A stretch of DNA of 64,000 bases from Enterobacter huaxiensis (GCF_003594935.2 NZ_CP043342.1:496001-560000); one strand, 5' to 3'. Numbered from the stretch's first letter, positions 10,107 through 27,245 are shown. Made by a program: numbers and translations. The notes: generated from the letters alone by a model not told the origin.

Positions 10107-11000
10107 ATGGCAACGCAATTACGCGGCGTAATGGCCGCACTCCTGACCCCGTTTAACTCTGAGCAGATGCTGGATAAAGAAAGCCTGCGCCGTCTGGTGC
10201 AATTCAATATTGAACAGGGTATCGACGGGCTGTATGTCGGCGGTTCAACGGGCGAGGCTTTTGTACAAAGCCTTTCGGAACGGGAGCAGGTTATGGAGAT
10301 CGTAGCGGAAGAGGCGAAGGGGAAAATTACGCTCATCGCCCATGTTGGCTGCGTCAGTACGGCGGAAAGCCAGCATCTGGCATCGGCCGCCGCCCGCGCC
10401 GGCTTTGACGCCGTGTCCGCCGTCACACCGTTTTACTATCCGTTCAGCTTTGAAGAACATTGTGACCACTACCGTGCAATTATTGACTCCGCTGATGGTT
10501 TACCGATGGTGGTTTACAACATCCCGGCGCTGAGCGGCGTCAAGCTAACGCTGGAGCAGATCAACACCCTGGTGACGCTGCCGGGCGTTGGCGCGCTGAA
10601 GCAAACGTCTGGCGATCTCTTCCAGATGGAGCAGATCCGCCGCGCGCACCCGGATCTGGTGCTCTACAACGGCTATGACGAAATCTTCGCTTCCGGCCTG
10701 CTGGCGGGTGCTGACGGTGGGATCGGCAGCACCTACAACATTATGGGCTGGCGCTACCAGGCGATTGCGAAGGCAGTTCGGGAAGGGGATAACGCCACCG
10801 CGCAGCGCCTGCAAAGCGAGTGCAACAAGGTTATCGACCTGCTGATCAAAGCGGGCGTCTTCCGCGGGCTGAAAACGGTACTGCACTACATGGACGTAGT
10901 TTCCGTGCCGCTGTGCCGCAAGCCGTTCGCTCCTGTAGACAAGAAATTCGTGCCGGAACTGAAAGCCCTGGCAGAGCAGTTAATGGCGGAAAAACGCTAA
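10107..11000 (+). CDS. nanA: N-acetylneuraminate lyase
   Basis: Class I aldolase that splits sialic acid into N-acetylmannosamine and pyruvate, the first catabolic step after import. Its 297 residues match the family. The TIM barrel carries the Schiff-base lysine K165 (GALKQTSGD), Y137 (VVYNIP) and the GGSTGE carboxylate-binding motif at 45-50. The ATG follows a GAGGTAAC ribosome site. It is the first gene of nanATEKQ, under the NanR operator. Confidence 0.99.
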   Translation: MATQLRGVMAALLTPFNSEQMLDKESLRRLVQFNIEQGIDGLYVGGSTGEAFVQSLSEREQVMEIVAEEAKGKITLIAHVGCVSTAESQHLASAAARAGFDAVSAVTPFYYPFSFEEHCDHYRAIIDSADGLPMVVYNIPALSGVKLTLEQINTLVTLPGVGALKQTSGDLFQMEQIRRAHPDLVLYNGYDEIFASGLLAGADGGIGSTYNIMGWRYQAIAKAVREGDNATAQRLQSECNKVIDLLIKAGVFRGLKTVLHYMDVVSVPLCRKPFAPVDKKFVPELKALAEQLMAEKR

Positions 11001-11004
11001 CGCA

Positions 11005-11082
11005 TTGCCGGTTGGCGCATTGCGTATCCGGCCTACAGAAACGCGAAACGTAGGCCGGATTTGGTGCAGTCACCATCCGGCA
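11005..11082. repeat. Pair of inverted REP elements between nanA and nanT
   Basis: One REP (11005-11036, ending TATCCGGCCTAC) and a second in inverse orientation (11050-11082, starting GTAGGCCGGAT) form a BIME-like unit. These copies use the GCCGGAT type rather than GCCGGGT. The hairpins could stabilise the upstream nanA mRNA relative to nanT. Confidence 0.85.
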
Positions 11083-11111
11083 AACGACAAAGAAATCGTC
11101 GGGAGAGTAAA

Positions 11112-12602
11112 ATGAGTATGTCTACCCAAAGCATCCCGTGGTACCGCCATCTTAGTCGCCCGCAGTGGCGCGCGTTCTCAGCCGCCTGGCTGGGATATCT
11201 GCTCGATGGCTTTGATTTTGTCCTGATTGCCTTAGTTCTGACGGAAGTCAAAAGTGAGTTTGGCCTGACGACGGTAGAAGCCGCGAGCCTGATTTCCGCC
11301 GCCTTTATTTCACGCTGGTTCGGCGGCCTGCTGCTGGGCGCCATGGGCGATCGCTACGGCCGCAAACTGGCGATGATAGCCAGTATTGTCCTCTTCTCTT
11401 TCGGCACGCTGGCCTGCGGTTTTGCGCCGGGCTACGTCACCCTGTTTATCGCCAGAATGGTGATTGGTATGGGGATGGCGGGCGAATACGGCTCCAGCGC
11501 GACCTACGTCATCGAAAGCTGGCCGAAGCATCTGCGCAATAAGGCGAGCGGTTTCCTGATTTCCGGTTTCTCCGTCGGCGCAGTGATCGCCGCTCAGGTC
11601 TATAGCCTCGTGGTCCCCGTCTGGGGCTGGCGCGCGCTGTTCTTTATCGGCATTTTCCCCATCGTGTTTGCCCTGTGGCTGCGCAAAAACATTCCTGAAG
11701 CAGAGGACTGGAAAGCGAAGCACGAAGGCAAAGCCCCGGTGCGCACAATGGTCGATATTCTTTATCGCGGAAAATTCCGCGTAATCAATATCCTGATGAC
11801 CCTCTTTGCCGGTACGGCGCTGTGGTTCTGCTTTGCGGGAGAACTCAATAACGCCGGGCTGGTGGTGATCCTTGGCCTGCTGTGCGCCATCGTCTTTATC
11901 AGCTTTATGGTGCAAAGCAGCGGCAAACGCTGGCCGACGGGCGTCACCCTGATGGTGGTCGTGCTGTTCGCCTTCCTCTATTCATGGCCGATTCAGGCCT
12001 TGCTTCCCACCTATCTCAAAACCGAGCTGGCGTACGATCCGTCGACGGTGGCTACGGTGCTGTTCTTTAGCGGATTCGGCGCGGCGGTGGGCTGCTGCGT
12101 CGGCGGCTTCCTCGGAGACTGGCTGGGGACGCGCAAGGCTTATGTCTGCAGCCTGCTGGCCTCACAGCTGCTGATTGTCCCTGTATTTGCGATCGGTGGC
12201 ACAAATATCTGGGTGCTGGGCTTGCTACTCTTTTTCCAGCAGATGCTGGGGCAGGGGATCTCGGGGATCTTACCCAAGCTTATTGGCGGCTATTTCGATA
12301 CCGACCAGCGCGCTGCCGGGCTGGGCTTCACTTACAACGTCGGCGCGCTGGGTGGGGCAATCGCCCCGGTGACTGGCGCGCTGCTGGCGCAAAGTATGGA
12401 GCTTGGCACGGCGCTCGGATCGCTCTCCTTTGGCCTGACGTTCGTTGTGATCCTGCTCATCGGCCTGGATATGCCCTCGCGCGTTCAGCGCTGGGTCAGG
12501 CCGGAAGCGCTGCGAACGCATGATGCCATCGACGGTAAGCCACTGAGCGGTGCCATCCCTTTAGGCGCGGGCAAAGGTAGCCCGATCAAACACAAAGGAT
12601 AA
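11112..12602 (+). CDS. nanT: Sialic acid : proton symporter NanT
   Basis: Major facilitator superfamily transporter for N-acetylneuraminate. I chose the ATG at 11112 ([13 protein letters not shown], 496 residues) because it aligns with the E. coli start; an in-frame start 51 nt upstream would run through the REP pair. The MFS signature GDRYGRKLA lies after the second membrane helix, and [10 protein letters not shown] is the matching motif in the C half. The family has 14 membrane segments, two more than most MFS proteins, and this length fits. Confidence 0.96.
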   Translation: MSMSTQSIPWYRHLSRPQWRAFSAAWLGYLLDGFDFVLIALVLTEVKSEFGLTTVEAASLISAAFISRWFGGLLLGAMGDRYGRKLAMIASIVLFSFGTLACGFAPGYVTLFIARMVIGMGMAGEYGSSATYVIESWPKHLRNKASGFLISGFSVGAVIAAQVYSLVVPVWGWRALFFIGIFPIVFALWLRKNIPEAEDWKAKHEGKAPVRTMVDILYRGKFRVINILMTLFAGTALWFCFAGELNNAGLVVILGLLCAIVFISFMVQSSGKRWPTGVTLMVVVLFAFLYSWPIQALLPTYLKTELAYDPSTVATVLFFSGFGAAVGCCVGGFLGDWLGTRKAYVCSLLASQLLIVPVFAIGGTNIWVLGLLLFFQQMLGQGISGILPKLIGGYFDTDQRAAGLGFTYNVGALGGAIAPVTGALLAQSMELGTALGSLSFGLTFVVILLIGLDMPSRVQRWVRPEALRTHDAIDGKPLSGAIPLGAGKGSPIKHKG

Positions 12603-12606
12603 CCTG

Positions 12607-13291
12607 ATGTCCATAATTGAAACGCTACGTCAGAAACACGCAATCAGCGGCGGGCTGATTGTCTCCTGCCAGCCGGTGCCGGGAAGCCCGCTGGACAGGC
12701 CTGAGATTGTAGCCGCGATGGCGCTGGCGGCTGAGCAGGCCAATGCCATGGCCGTGCGTATTGAAGGGATTGCAAATTTGCAGGCCGCGCGTCCGCTGCT
12801 CAGGATCCCAGTGATTGGCATTATCAAACGTGACCTGGCCGATTCGCCGGTGCGCATCACGCCGTTTATTGACGATGTTGATGCCCTGGCGCAGGCAGGG
12901 GCAGACATTATTGCTTTTGACGGCACCGACAGGCGCCGACCCGCCACGCGTGATGCCATTGTTGCACGGATCCACCATCACGGGCGGCTGGCGATGGCCG
13001 ACTGCGCATCGCTGGAAGATGGCCTTTACTGCCAGCGGCTTGGCGCCGAATTTATCGGCTCAACGCTTTCCGGGTACCTGACGGCTGAGACGCCGAAAGA
13101 ACCCGATCTGGCACTGGTGCGTGCGCTGAGTGAGGCGGGCTGCCGCGTGGTTGCCGAGGGGCGCTATAACTCGCCGGAACTGGCGGCGCAGGCCATGCGT
13201 CATGGGGCATGGGCCGTGACGGTTGGCTCTGCCATTACCCGTCTTGAGCACATCTGCCAGTGGTTCAGTGACGCGATGCGCGAGGTGCGAA

Positions 13292-13311
<20 letters not shown>
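12607..13311 (+). CDS. nanE: N-acetylmannosamine-6-phosphate 2-epimerase
   Basis: Converts ManNAc-6-phosphate to GlcNAc-6-phosphate, feeding nagA and nagB. It has 234 residues (E. coli 229). TIM-barrel motifs typical of NanE are visible: [16 protein letters not shown] with the catalytic-region lysine, [11 protein letters not shown], and the phosphate-binding [12 protein letters not shown] near the end. It begins 4 nt after nanT, and its 3' end overlaps nanK by 20 nt, so translation is probably coupled. Confidence 0.97.
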
Positions 13312-14616
<1,305 letters not shown>

Positions 14617-14648
14617 AATAAGCCGGATGGGTATCCATCCGGCTTATT
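14617..14648. terminator. Bidirectional terminator between nanQ and gltD
   Basis: A perfect 14-bp stem, AATAAGCCGGATGG with CCATCCGGCTTATT around GTAT, separates two convergent genes. Its core GCCGGATGG...CCATCCGGC also resembles half of a REP unit. Confidence 0.85.
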
Positions 14649-14650
14649 GC

Positions 14651-20539
<5,889 letters not shown>

Positions 20540-20580
20540 ATCAGTGAACCTCCCCAGGCTCGTCGGGCTTCCCACTGAAC

Positions 20581-20649
20581 TTAACCGTGGCGCACAGGCA
20601 CAGAAAGAGCATGGCGACGGGGTTTGCGTTTCATACGCGTACCTCGCAT
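20581..20649 (-). CDS. Short leader ORF upstream of gltB
   Basis: A 22-codon ORF reads [20 protein letters not shown] plus HG and stops at TAA, 41 nt before the gltB start. Each of its two in-frame ATGs (20649 and 20634) has a purine-rich ribosome site (AGAGGG and GAGGT). It is in a different frame from gltB. A very similar peptide, [15 protein letters not shown], is what I remember as an old N-terminal extension in E. coli GltB records, which would mean the peptide is conserved. It is strongly basic. Its function is unknown; it could be a leader peptide that affects gltB translation. No expression evidence is visible. Confidence 0.45.
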   Translation of the reverse strand: MRGTRMKRKPRRHALSVPVRHG

Positions 20650-20731
20650 TCGCCCTCTTAATATCCTTTTCGCGCAGGTAAACAAGTTTGAGGACTTGCT
20701 TCAGAGGGAATCTCAATTACTGCATAAATAT

Positions 20732-20750
20732 GATGAGCAGGCTGCTCATC
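20732..20750. promoter_or_regulatory. Palindrome in the gltB control region
   Basis: GATGAGCAG and CTGCTCATC are perfect 9-bp arms around a single G, about 190 bp before the gltB start. Just beside it, TGCATAAATATGATG loosely resembles an ArgR half-site; ArgR control of gltBD is reported in E. coli. The protein that binds the palindrome is not clear from sequence. Confidence 0.4.
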
Positions 20751-20912
20751 CAGAAAGCTTCCAGCGGATTTCCAACTTATCGGGAATTGGTACACAGGTC
20801 AAATGGCAATCTTATTTATACAAAAATGTGCTAAAGAGGTCTTATGCACTTGAATATAAACGGTATTTAAGTATTTTTACAAGCATCAAACCCCTCAGAA
20901 ACAGGCTGCGGA

Positions 20913-20930
20913 GTGTGATCTGACTCACTA
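20913..20930. promoter_or_regulatory. CRP-type site between gltB and yhcC
   Basis: TGTGA-TCTGAC-TCACT matches the CRP consensus TGTGA-N6-TCACA at 9 of 10 positions. Control of gltBD by Lrp, IHF, CRP and ArgR is reported for E. coli. The rest of the 577-bp gap outside the features listed here (to 21226) is AT-rich and shows no gene. I could not place IHF or Lrp sites with confidence. Confidence 0.6.
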
Positions 20931-21226
20931 TATGAAAGCGGTATTATCGATGTAGCATGCTGAATAGCGCTTTTATGGCAGAAGATTAATCTGGTGCTGG
21001 GTGGTAACCCGCATAAAATCACTGTTTTTCGGTCTTGACGCTATAACTTAAAAAAACCATCGGAACATAAGGAAAAGTAATCACGCCAGGCGTGAATGAA
21101 ATTGCAGTAATCTTGAGTATTTATTCAAATAGATAAAAGCCGTCCAGGGCGATTGATCCAGGTCATCGCCGACTGAGGCTAAAAGTGGCAGGCTTGTCCC
21201 CTTTCTCCGGGACGGTCTATCAGATT

Positions 21227-22168
21227 ATGCAGTTACAGAAATTAGTCAATATGTTTGGTGGGGATCTTTTGCAGCGCTATGGGCAAAAGGTTCATAAGCT
21301 GACGCTGCACGGCGGGTTTAGCTGCCCGAATCGCGACGGCACCATCGGGCGCGGCGGCTGCACCTTCTGTAACGTGGCCTCCTTTGCCGACGAAGCGCAG
21401 CAGCATAACTCCATTGCGGAACAGCTCGCCCATCAGGCCAGCCTGGTGAACCGCGCGAAGCAGTATCTGGCCTATTTCCAGGCCTACACCAGCACGTGGG
21501 CAGAGGTGCAGGTGCTGCGCTCCATGTACCAGCAGGCGGTCAGCCAGGCCAATATTGTCGGGCTGTGCGTGGGCACGCGCCCGGACTGCGTGCCGGAAGC
21601 GGTGCTGGATTTGCTCAGCGAGTACAAAGAGCAGGGATATGAGATCTGGCTGGAGTTAGGTTTACAGACCGCGCACGACAAAACGCTGCACCGTATTAAC
21701 CGTGGGCATGATTTTGCCTGTTACCAGCGCACGACGCGCCTGGCCCGCGAGCGCGGGCTAAAAGTCTGCTCGCACCTGATTGTCGGTTTGCCTGGCGAAG
21801 GTCAGCAGCACGGGCTGGAAACGCTGGAAAGGGTCGTTGAGACGGGCGTGGACGGCATCAAGCTGCATCCGCTGCACATCGTGAAGGGCAGCATTATGGC
21901 CAAAGCCTGGGAAGCGGGGCGGTTAAGCGGCATCGAGCTCGACGAGTACACCGTCACGGCGGGAGAGATGATCCGCCACACGCCGCCGGAAATTGTCTAC
22001 CACCGTATTTCGGCCAGCGCCCGCCGCCCAACGCTTCTGGCACCGCTGTGGTGCGAGAACCGCTGGACGGGGATGGTGGAAATCGACCGCTATCTGCAGG
22101 AGAACGGCGTGCAGGGTTCGGCGCTGGGCCGCCCGTGGATCCCGCGTCTACCGGCGACGGCCGCCTAA
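21227..22168 (+). CDS. yhcC: Radical SAM protein YhcC
   Basis: TIGR01212-type radical SAM enzyme of unknown substrate. The start at 21227 ([12 protein letters not shown]) gives 313 residues and matches E. coli; an in-frame start 42 nt upstream is not family-like. The cluster cysteines are C33, C45 and C48, followed by radical SAM barrel motifs ([17 protein letters not shown]). The last residues, IPRLPATAA, differ from the E. coli ending as I recall it, and the last seven codons plus stop lie over the 3' end of yjgR. This fits a recent junction just behind residue W304 of GRPW. Confidence 0.95.
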   Translation: MQLQKLVNMFGGDLLQRYGQKVHKLTLHGGFSCPNRDGTIGRGGCTFCNVASFADEAQQHNSIAEQLAHQASLVNRAKQYLAYFQAYTSTWAEVQVLRSMYQQAVSQANIVGLCVGTRPDCVPEAVLDLLSEYKEQGYEIWLELGLQTAHDKTLHRINRGHDFACYQRTTRLARERGLKVCSHLIVGLPGEGQQHGLETLERVVETGVDGIKLHPLHIVKGSIMAKAWEAGRLSGIELDEYTVTAGEMIRHTPPEIVYHRISASARRPTLLAPLWCENRWTGMVEIDRYLQENGVQGSALGRPWIPRLPATAA

Positions 22169-23650
22169 CAGACTTCCCAGCATGCCGCGTACAATCTGAT
22201 TCGTGACCTGCCGCGCCGCGCTCTTCGCCATAGTTTGCACCACGCCGTCGCGCTTGCCGCCGCGAGGGCCGGTGGTGCCGAACAGGATGTCTTTTAAACC
22301 GCCGAGAATACCGTCGTCCACGGCGACAGACTGCCCCTTAGCGGCAGGTGCATCCTGCGATTCGGTGGTCGCCTGTACGCCTTTTTGCAGCTTCTCAAAC
22401 GCAGATTCCCGATCTACTTCCTCTTCATACTTCCCGTAAACCGGCGAGTGGTTAATCAGGCCGTTACGTTCATCGTCGGTAACGGGCCCCATGCGCGAGC
22501 AGGGGGCGATCACCATGGCGCGCTCCACGATGGAGGGGCTGCCCTTGACGTCCAGGAAGGAGATGAGCGCTTCACCAGTCCCCAGCGCCTGAATAGCGGC
22601 TTCGGTATCAAAGGCCGGGTTGGCGCGCATGGTTTGCGCAGCGGCCTTAACGGCCTTCTGATCTTTCGGCGTAAAGGCGCGCAGGGCGTGCTGCACGCGG
22701 TTACCGAGCTGGCCGAGCACGTTATCCGGGATATCCGACGGGTTTTGCGACACAAACCAGACGCCAACGCCTTTGGAGCGGATCAGGCGAATAACCTGTT
22801 CTATCTTATCCAGCAACACCTGCGGCGCGTCGTTAAACAGCAGGTGCGCTTCGTCAAAGAAGAACACCAGTTTGGGTTTTTCCAGGTCACCCGCTTCGGG
22901 CAGCTGTTCGTAAAGTTCAGAGAGCATCCACAGCAGGCTGGCGGCATAGAGCTTCGGCATTTGATAAAGCTTCTCTGAGCTCAGGATGTTGATAATGCCT
23001 TTGCCGCTGCTGTCGGTGCGCATCCAGTCTTTGATATCCAGCATCGGCTCGCCGAAGAAGTGCTCGGCACCCTGCTGCTCAAGCGTGAGCAGCCCACGCT
23101 GAATGGCCCCCACCGAGGCGCTGCTGATATTGCCGTACTGGTTCTGGAAGGATTTGGCGTTATCACCGATGTACTGGGTAATGGCGCGCAGATCTTTGAA
23201 ATCAAGCAGCAGCAGTCCCTGGTCGTCGGCAATACGGAAGATGATATTCAGCACGCCGGACTGTACGTCGTTGAGGTTGAGGAGCCGGGCCAGCAGCAGA
23301 GGCCCCAGATCGGAGACGGTCGCGCGTACCGGGTGGCCTTTCTCACCAAAGATATCCCACACTACCACCGGATTGTTATGCGGCGTCCAGTCCGTGATGC
23401 CAATATTCTTCAGCCGATCGAGCAGTTTTTCAGAGGCCGTGCCTTCCTGCGCTACTCCGGTTAAATCGCCTTTCACATCGGCCATAAATACCGGCACGCC
23501 AATCTCAGAAAGCGACTCAGCCAGCTTTTGCAGCGTGACGGTTTTCCCCGTCCCGGTCGCGCCGGTGATCAGTCCGTGGCGGTTCGCCATCGCGGGCAGT
23601 AAAAAAAGCTCTTTTTCCAGCGTCCTGGCAATCAACAATGGTGTACTCAT
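22148..23650 (-). CDS. yjgR: HerA-like / DUF853 ATPase YjgR
   Basis: P-loop ATPase of the HerA/FtsK type (DUF853); the cellular role is not established. The start at 23650 ([14 protein letters not shown]) gives 500 residues matching E. coli YjgR end to end, finishing in GGRRR. Walker A is GATGTGKT at 30-37 and Walker B is FFFDEAHLL. The 3' end overlaps yhcC by 21 bp in convergent orientation, an unusual contact. In E. coli K-12, as I recall, this gene lies next to lptG rather than yhcC. Confidence 0.95.
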   Translation of the reverse strand: MSTPLLIARTLEKELFLLPAMANRHGLITGATGTGKTVTLQKLAESLSEIGVPVFMADVKGDLTGVAQEGTASEKLLDRLKNIGITDWTPHNNPVVVWDIFGEKGHPVRATVSDLGPLLLARLLNLNDVQSGVLNIIFRIADDQGLLLLDFKDLRAITQYIGDNAKSFQNQYGNISSASVGAIQRGLLTLEQQGAEHFFGEPMLDIKDWMRTDSSGKGIINILSSEKLYQMPKLYAASLLWMLSELYEQLPEAGDLEKPKLVFFFDEAHLLFNDAPQVLLDKIEQVIRLIRSKGVGVWFVSQNPSDIPDNVLGQLGNRVQHALRAFTPKDQKAVKAAAQTMRANPAFDTEAAIQALGTGEALISFLDVKGSPSIVERAMVIAPCSRMGPVTDDERNGLINHSPVYGKYEEEVDRESAFEKLQKGVQATTESQDAPAAKGQSVAVDDGILGGLKDILFGTTGPRGGKRDGVVQTMAKSAARQVTNQIVRGMLGSLLGGRRR

Positions 23651-23787
23651 GATGCACGTCCTCACTTTGTCCTGGGTGGAGTATAGGCAACCTGGCGGCA
23701 ATCTGGATGAGTAAATTCCTGAGATTGCGGCGTATTACGCAGCGCGGACTATGCTTTTGCATACGGTTCACACTATTTTGGGAATGT

Positions 23788-25425
23788 ATGTCCAGATTCT
23801 TCTTTAACGATCGCAAACAACTGGTCAACGATGCTATTGAAGGCATTCTGATTTCTGCCCCGCACGCTAATCTCGTCAAACTCGATATCGATCCCGCCAT
23901 CCGCGTCGTTGCGCGTAGCGACTGGGATAAAAGCCGCGTGGCGGTAATCTCCGGTGGCGGTTCCGGTCACGAGCCGGCGCACGCCGGGTTTGTCGGCAAA
24001 GGAATGCTTACGGCGGCGGTATGCGGCGACCTGTTTGCCTCGCCGAGCGTGGATGCGGTGCTGAATGCCATTGTGGCGGTGACGGGCGATCGCGGCTGTC
24101 TGCTGATTGTTAAAAACTATACCGGCGACCGCCTGAACTTCGGCCTGGCGGCTGAAAAGGCTAAACGTTACGGGCTGAAGGTCGAGATGGTGATTGTCGC
24201 AGACGACATCGCGCTGCCGGATAACAAACAGCCGCGCGGTATTGCCGGTACGGCGCTAGTGCATAAGATTGCAGGCTACGCGGCAGAGCAGGGCAAATCA
24301 TTAAGCGAAGTGCGGGACATTGCGCAACAGGCCTGCGATAACCTCTGGAGCCTGGGCGTTGCGATGCAAACCTGCAACCTGCCGGGCAGCGATGATGAAG
24401 AGGGGCGCATCAAGCAAGGCCACGTGGAGCTGGGGTTGGGTATTCACGGCGAGCCGGGGGCCTCCGTCGTGGATACACAAAACAGCAAAGACATTATCGA
24501 CACGCTGGTCACGCCGCTTAAGGCGCAGGCCGGTGAGGGGCGCTTTGCGGTACTGATTAACAACCTCGGCGGCGTTTCTGCGCTCGAAATGGCGCTCCTG
24601 ACCAAAGAGCTGGCGCATTCGGCGCTGAAAAAGGACATTGGGTATTTGATTGGCCCGGCGCCTCTGGTGAGCGCGCTGGATATGAAAGGCTTTTCTCTGA
24701 CGCTGCTGAAGCTCAACGATTTCTTCGAAAAGGCCATTCACGCCGAGGTCGAGACGCTGGGATGGCAGAAGCCCGTGCCGTTTGCATCTTTGCGTACCGT
24801 TGCGCATAGCGCTATTCACGATCGCGTGGAATATAGCCCGTCGGAAAACCCGCAGGTGAAGGAGTACGTCTCTTCGGTAACTAAGACGCTCATCCAGCTG
24901 GAAAATCGCCTTAACGCGCTGGATGCCAAAGTCGGAGACGGGGATACGGGATCCACCTTTGCGCAAGGCGCGCGGGATATTGCGCAGCGTCTGGAGGAGC
25001 ATAAGCTCCCGCTTGATAACGTGTCGACGCTGCTGTTGCTGGTGGGCGAGCGTCTGGCCACGGTGATGGGCGGATCGAGCGGCGTGCTGATGTCGATCTT
25101 CTTTACCGCCGCCGGGCAAAAGCTTCACGAGGATCGGTCTCTGCCGGAGGCGTTGCTGAGCGGGCTGGCGCAGATGAAACAGTACGGTGGGGCCGATCTC
25201 GGCGATCGCACGCTGATCGATGCGCTGCAGCCGGCGCTGGAGGCGTTGCAGAAAGGCGATATCGAAGCAGCGGCGAAGGCCGCACAGCAGGGGGCAGAGG
25301 CAACGGCGAAAATGGAGAAAGCCGGCGCGGGGCGCTCGTCGTATGTGAATAAAGAGAATCTGGACGGGGTGATGGACCCGGGGGCGGTCGCGGTGGCAGA
25401 GGTGTTTTCTGCACTGGTGCGGTAG
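23788..25425 (+). CDS. dhaK: ATP-dependent dihydroxyacetone kinase (DhaK-DhaL fusion)
   Basis: Phosphorylates dihydroxyacetone to DHAP using ATP. I chose the ATG at 23788 (MSRFFFNDRKQL), giving 545 residues, close to the 552 of the Citrobacter freundii enzyme. The N-terminal DhaK domain (about 1-335) has GGGSGHEPAH and the covalent substrate histidine H220 in GIHGEPG. The C-terminal DhaL domain (about 355-545) has DAKVGDGDTGST near 379-390, whose aspartates bind Mg-ATP. E. coli K-12 instead uses a three-part PTS-driven DhaKLM. No dhaR, gldA or glycerol genes lie nearby, so this looks like a stand-alone kinase beside yjgR and ahr. Confidence 0.93.
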   Translation: MSRFFFNDRKQLVNDAIEGILISAPHANLVKLDIDPAIRVVARSDWDKSRVAVISGGGSGHEPAHAGFVGKGMLTAAVCGDLFASPSVDAVLNAIVAVTGDRGCLLIVKNYTGDRLNFGLAAEKAKRYGLKVEMVIVADDIALPDNKQPRGIAGTALVHKIAGYAAEQGKSLSEVRDIAQQACDNLWSLGVAMQTCNLPGSDDEEGRIKQGHVELGLGIHGEPGASVVDTQNSKDIIDTLVTPLKAQAGEGRFAVLINNLGGVSALEMALLTKELAHSALKKDIGYLIGPAPLVSALDMKGFSLTLLKLNDFFEKAIHAEVETLGWQKPVPFASLRTVAHSAIHDRVEYSPSENPQVKEYVSSVTKTLIQLENRLNALDAKVGDGDTGSTFAQGARDIAQRLEEHKLPLDNVSTLLLLVGERLATVMGGSSGVLMSIFFTAAGQKLHEDRSLPEALLSGLAQMKQYGGADLGDRTLIDALQPALEALQKGDIEAAAKAAQQGAEATAKMEKAGAGRSSYVNKENLDGVMDPGAVAVAEVFSALVR

Positions 25426-25434
25426 GTGAGAAAC

Positions 25435-25507
25435 GCCCGGTGGCGCTGCGCTTACCGGGCCTACAAAATCGGATGTAGGCCGGGTAAGGCGAAGCCGCCA
25501 CCCGGCA
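25435..25507. repeat. Pair of inverted REP elements between dhaK and ahr
   Basis: REP 25435-25464 (GCCCGGTGGCG...GGGCCTAC) and inverse REP 25475-25507 (GTAGGCCGGGTAAGG...CACCCGGCA) sit between two convergent genes and end 9 bp before the ahr stop. No other terminator is seen here. Confidence 0.88.
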
Positions 25508-25515
25508 ATGTCACA

Positions 25516-26535
25516 TCAAAAATCCGCTTTCAACACCACGCGGTAGCGGGCTTTGCCGTCACGCACGTGCTGGATCGCTTCGTTGATTTTCGACATCGGA
25601 TACAGCTCGGTGGTCGGTGCCACTTTGGTGCGCCCGGCAAACTTCATCAGCTTGCGCAACTCAAACGGCGTACCGGTCGCGGAGCCTGACACGCTGCGGT
25701 CGCCGCCGATCAGGGTAAACGCCGGGACCGGCAGCGGCTTCAGCACTGCGCCAACGGTGTGGAAGTTACCGCCGTGGGCCAGCGCTTCAAAGTACGGCTG
25801 CCAGTCGAGGTCGACGTTTACGGTATTGATGATCAGATCAAACTGACCCGCCAGCGCTTTCAGCGCGTCCGGATCGCGGCTGTTCACCACCTTATCCGCA
25901 CCCATCGCCAGCACTTCTTTCTCTTTAGCCGGATTGGAGCTGAACGCCGTCACTTCGCAGCCCATCGCGTGCAGCAGCTTGATGGCGATATGGCCCAGGC
26001 CGCCAATACCAATGACGCCTACGCGGCTGGTGGCGGTGACATGGTGCATCAGCAGCGGTTTAAAGACGGTGATGCCCCCGCACAGCAGCGGCCCTGCGGA
26101 TTCGATATCAATGCTGTCCGGCAGCGGGATGACCCATTGCCAGTCGGCGCGCAGCTTGTCGGCGAAACCGCCCTTGTTCAGGATAGTTGGCGTTGCGCCT
26201 TCAAGGCAGTTGATCTGGTTGCCGCTGATACAGGCGTCACAGTGGCCACAGCTGCGTGCCGTCCAGCCAATGCCCACGCGCTGGCCCACTTTCAGCCCTT
26301 TGTCCTGCGCGGCGCTACCGAGCGCTACGACGCGTCCAATGACTTCGTGTCCGGCAACCAGCGGATAGCTGGAGAAGCCCCATTCGTTGTCGATCATCGA
26401 GAGATCCGAGTGGCAGATCCCGCAGTAATCAACCTGTACTTCGACGTCTTCTGCTTTTAGTTCGCCCGCATCGTATTCGTACAGCTCAAGTTCTGCACCC
26501 GCCTGCGGTGCGGCGTAGCTTTTTATCTTCGACAT
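25516..26535 (-). CDS. ahr: NADPH-dependent aldehyde reductase Ahr (YjgB)
   Basis: Zinc alcohol dehydrogenase that reduces a broad range of aldehydes to alcohols with NADPH. The start at 26535 gives 339 residues matching E. coli YjgB. Catalytic zinc ligands: C38, H62 and a later cysteine in the LLCGG motif. Structural zinc: C96, C99, C102, C110. The cofactor motif GIGGLG is at 176-181. Together with the kinase next door it would handle small carbonyl compounds, but that link rests on proximity only. Confidence 0.95.
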   Translation of the reverse strand: MSKIKSYAAPQAGAELELYEYDAGELKAEDVEVQVDYCGICHSDLSMIDNEWGFSSYPLVAGHEVIGRVVALGSAAQDKGLKVGQRVGIGWTARSCGHCDACISGNQINCLEGATPTILNKGGFADKLRADWQWVIPLPDSIDIESAGPLLCGGITVFKPLLMHHVTATSRVGVIGIGGLGHIAIKLLHAMGCEVTAFSSNPAKEKEVLAMGADKVVNSRDPDALKALAGQFDLIINTVNVDLDWQPYFEALAHGGNFHTVGAVLKPLPVPAFTLIGGDRSVSGSATGTPFELRKLMKFAGRTKVAPTTELYPMSKINEAIQHVRDGKARYRVVLKADF

Positions 26536-26618
26536 CGTGTTTCCCCCGTTATGGTGTGAACTGAGAGTGTAGAGCATTCAGTTTACAGCCGCTTAACAGA
26601 AGAGGGCAGGAACGAAAT

Positions 26619-27134
26619 TTACAGACTTTTCAGCATCCTGACTTCGCAATCAACGTGGCCGGTACAGCCCAGCGGCGCATCGATATGCTCAAAGCCAAGA
26701 TGTTCATACAGGGCGATGGCCTCTTTGAGGAAGGCGGTGGTTTCGAGGTAACAGCGTTTGAAACCCTGGTTGCGCGCGTGTTCCAGGGCGACCAGCGCCA
26801 GCTTTTTCGCCAGACCCTGTCCGCGAACCGACGGCAGGAAATACATTTTCTGCAGCTCGCAAATATCTGGCTCGCTGCAGCTAAGTGGCGCCACGCCACC
26901 GCCGCCCACGACCTTGCCATTCTGCTCGATAACCCAGTAGGCATGGCCCGGCTGGCTGTACAGATGGAAAAGCTCATCGAGATTAGGATCGGCCACGGTA
27001 TAGCCTTTATCGGCGGTCAGGCCATATTCGGCAGAAACGGTGCGGATCACGGCGGCGATAGCCGGGTTGTCCTGCTCAGTGATCCGACGCATCGTCGTCG
27101 CGACGGGTGTAATCACGCTCATAGCATTACTCAT
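26619..27134 (-). CDS. yjgM: GNAT acetyltransferase YjgM
   Basis: Putative N-acetyltransferase whose substrate is not firmly known. The GNAT fold shows the acetyl-CoA loop [10 protein letters not shown] near 112-121 and [20 protein letters not shown] in the C half. The start is uncertain: 27134 gives 171 residues, while the ATG at 27122 gives 167, the E. coli length; neither has a clear ribosome site. It lies between ahr and valS on the same strand. The E. coli neighbour yjgN is absent here. Confidence 0.88.
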   Translation of the reverse strand: MSNAMSVITPVATTMRRITEQDNPAIAAVIRTVSAEYGLTADKGYTVADPNLDELFHLYSQPGHAYWVIEQNGKVVGGGGVAPLSCSEPDICELQKMYFLPSVRGQGLAKKLALVALEHARNQGFKRCYLETTAFLKEAIALYEHLGFEHIDAPLGCTGHVDCEVRMLKSL

Positions 27135-27208
27135 TACAAAAATTGACACATAACTGCTGTTAATAGCACCGCAGAAAGGGGAGTGCAAGCGAGGAGTTTT
27201 CAGGAAGG

Positions 27209-27240
27209 TTACCCCTTACGCCCTGAAGCGTAAGGGGTAA
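27209..27240 (-). terminator. Hairpin after valS
   Basis: TTACCCCTTACGC and GCGTAAGGGGTAA form a perfect 13-bp stem with a 6-nt loop, 5 nt past the valS stop. There is no T-run on the minus strand, so it may be an mRNA-end stabiliser or a weak terminator. Confidence 0.5.
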
Positions 27241-27245
27241 AAGCA

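Noticed and set aside
20624..20923. 99-codon ORF on the plus strand upstream of gltB
   Set aside because: It runs across the leader ORF and the palindrome in the gltB control region, with no good start context.
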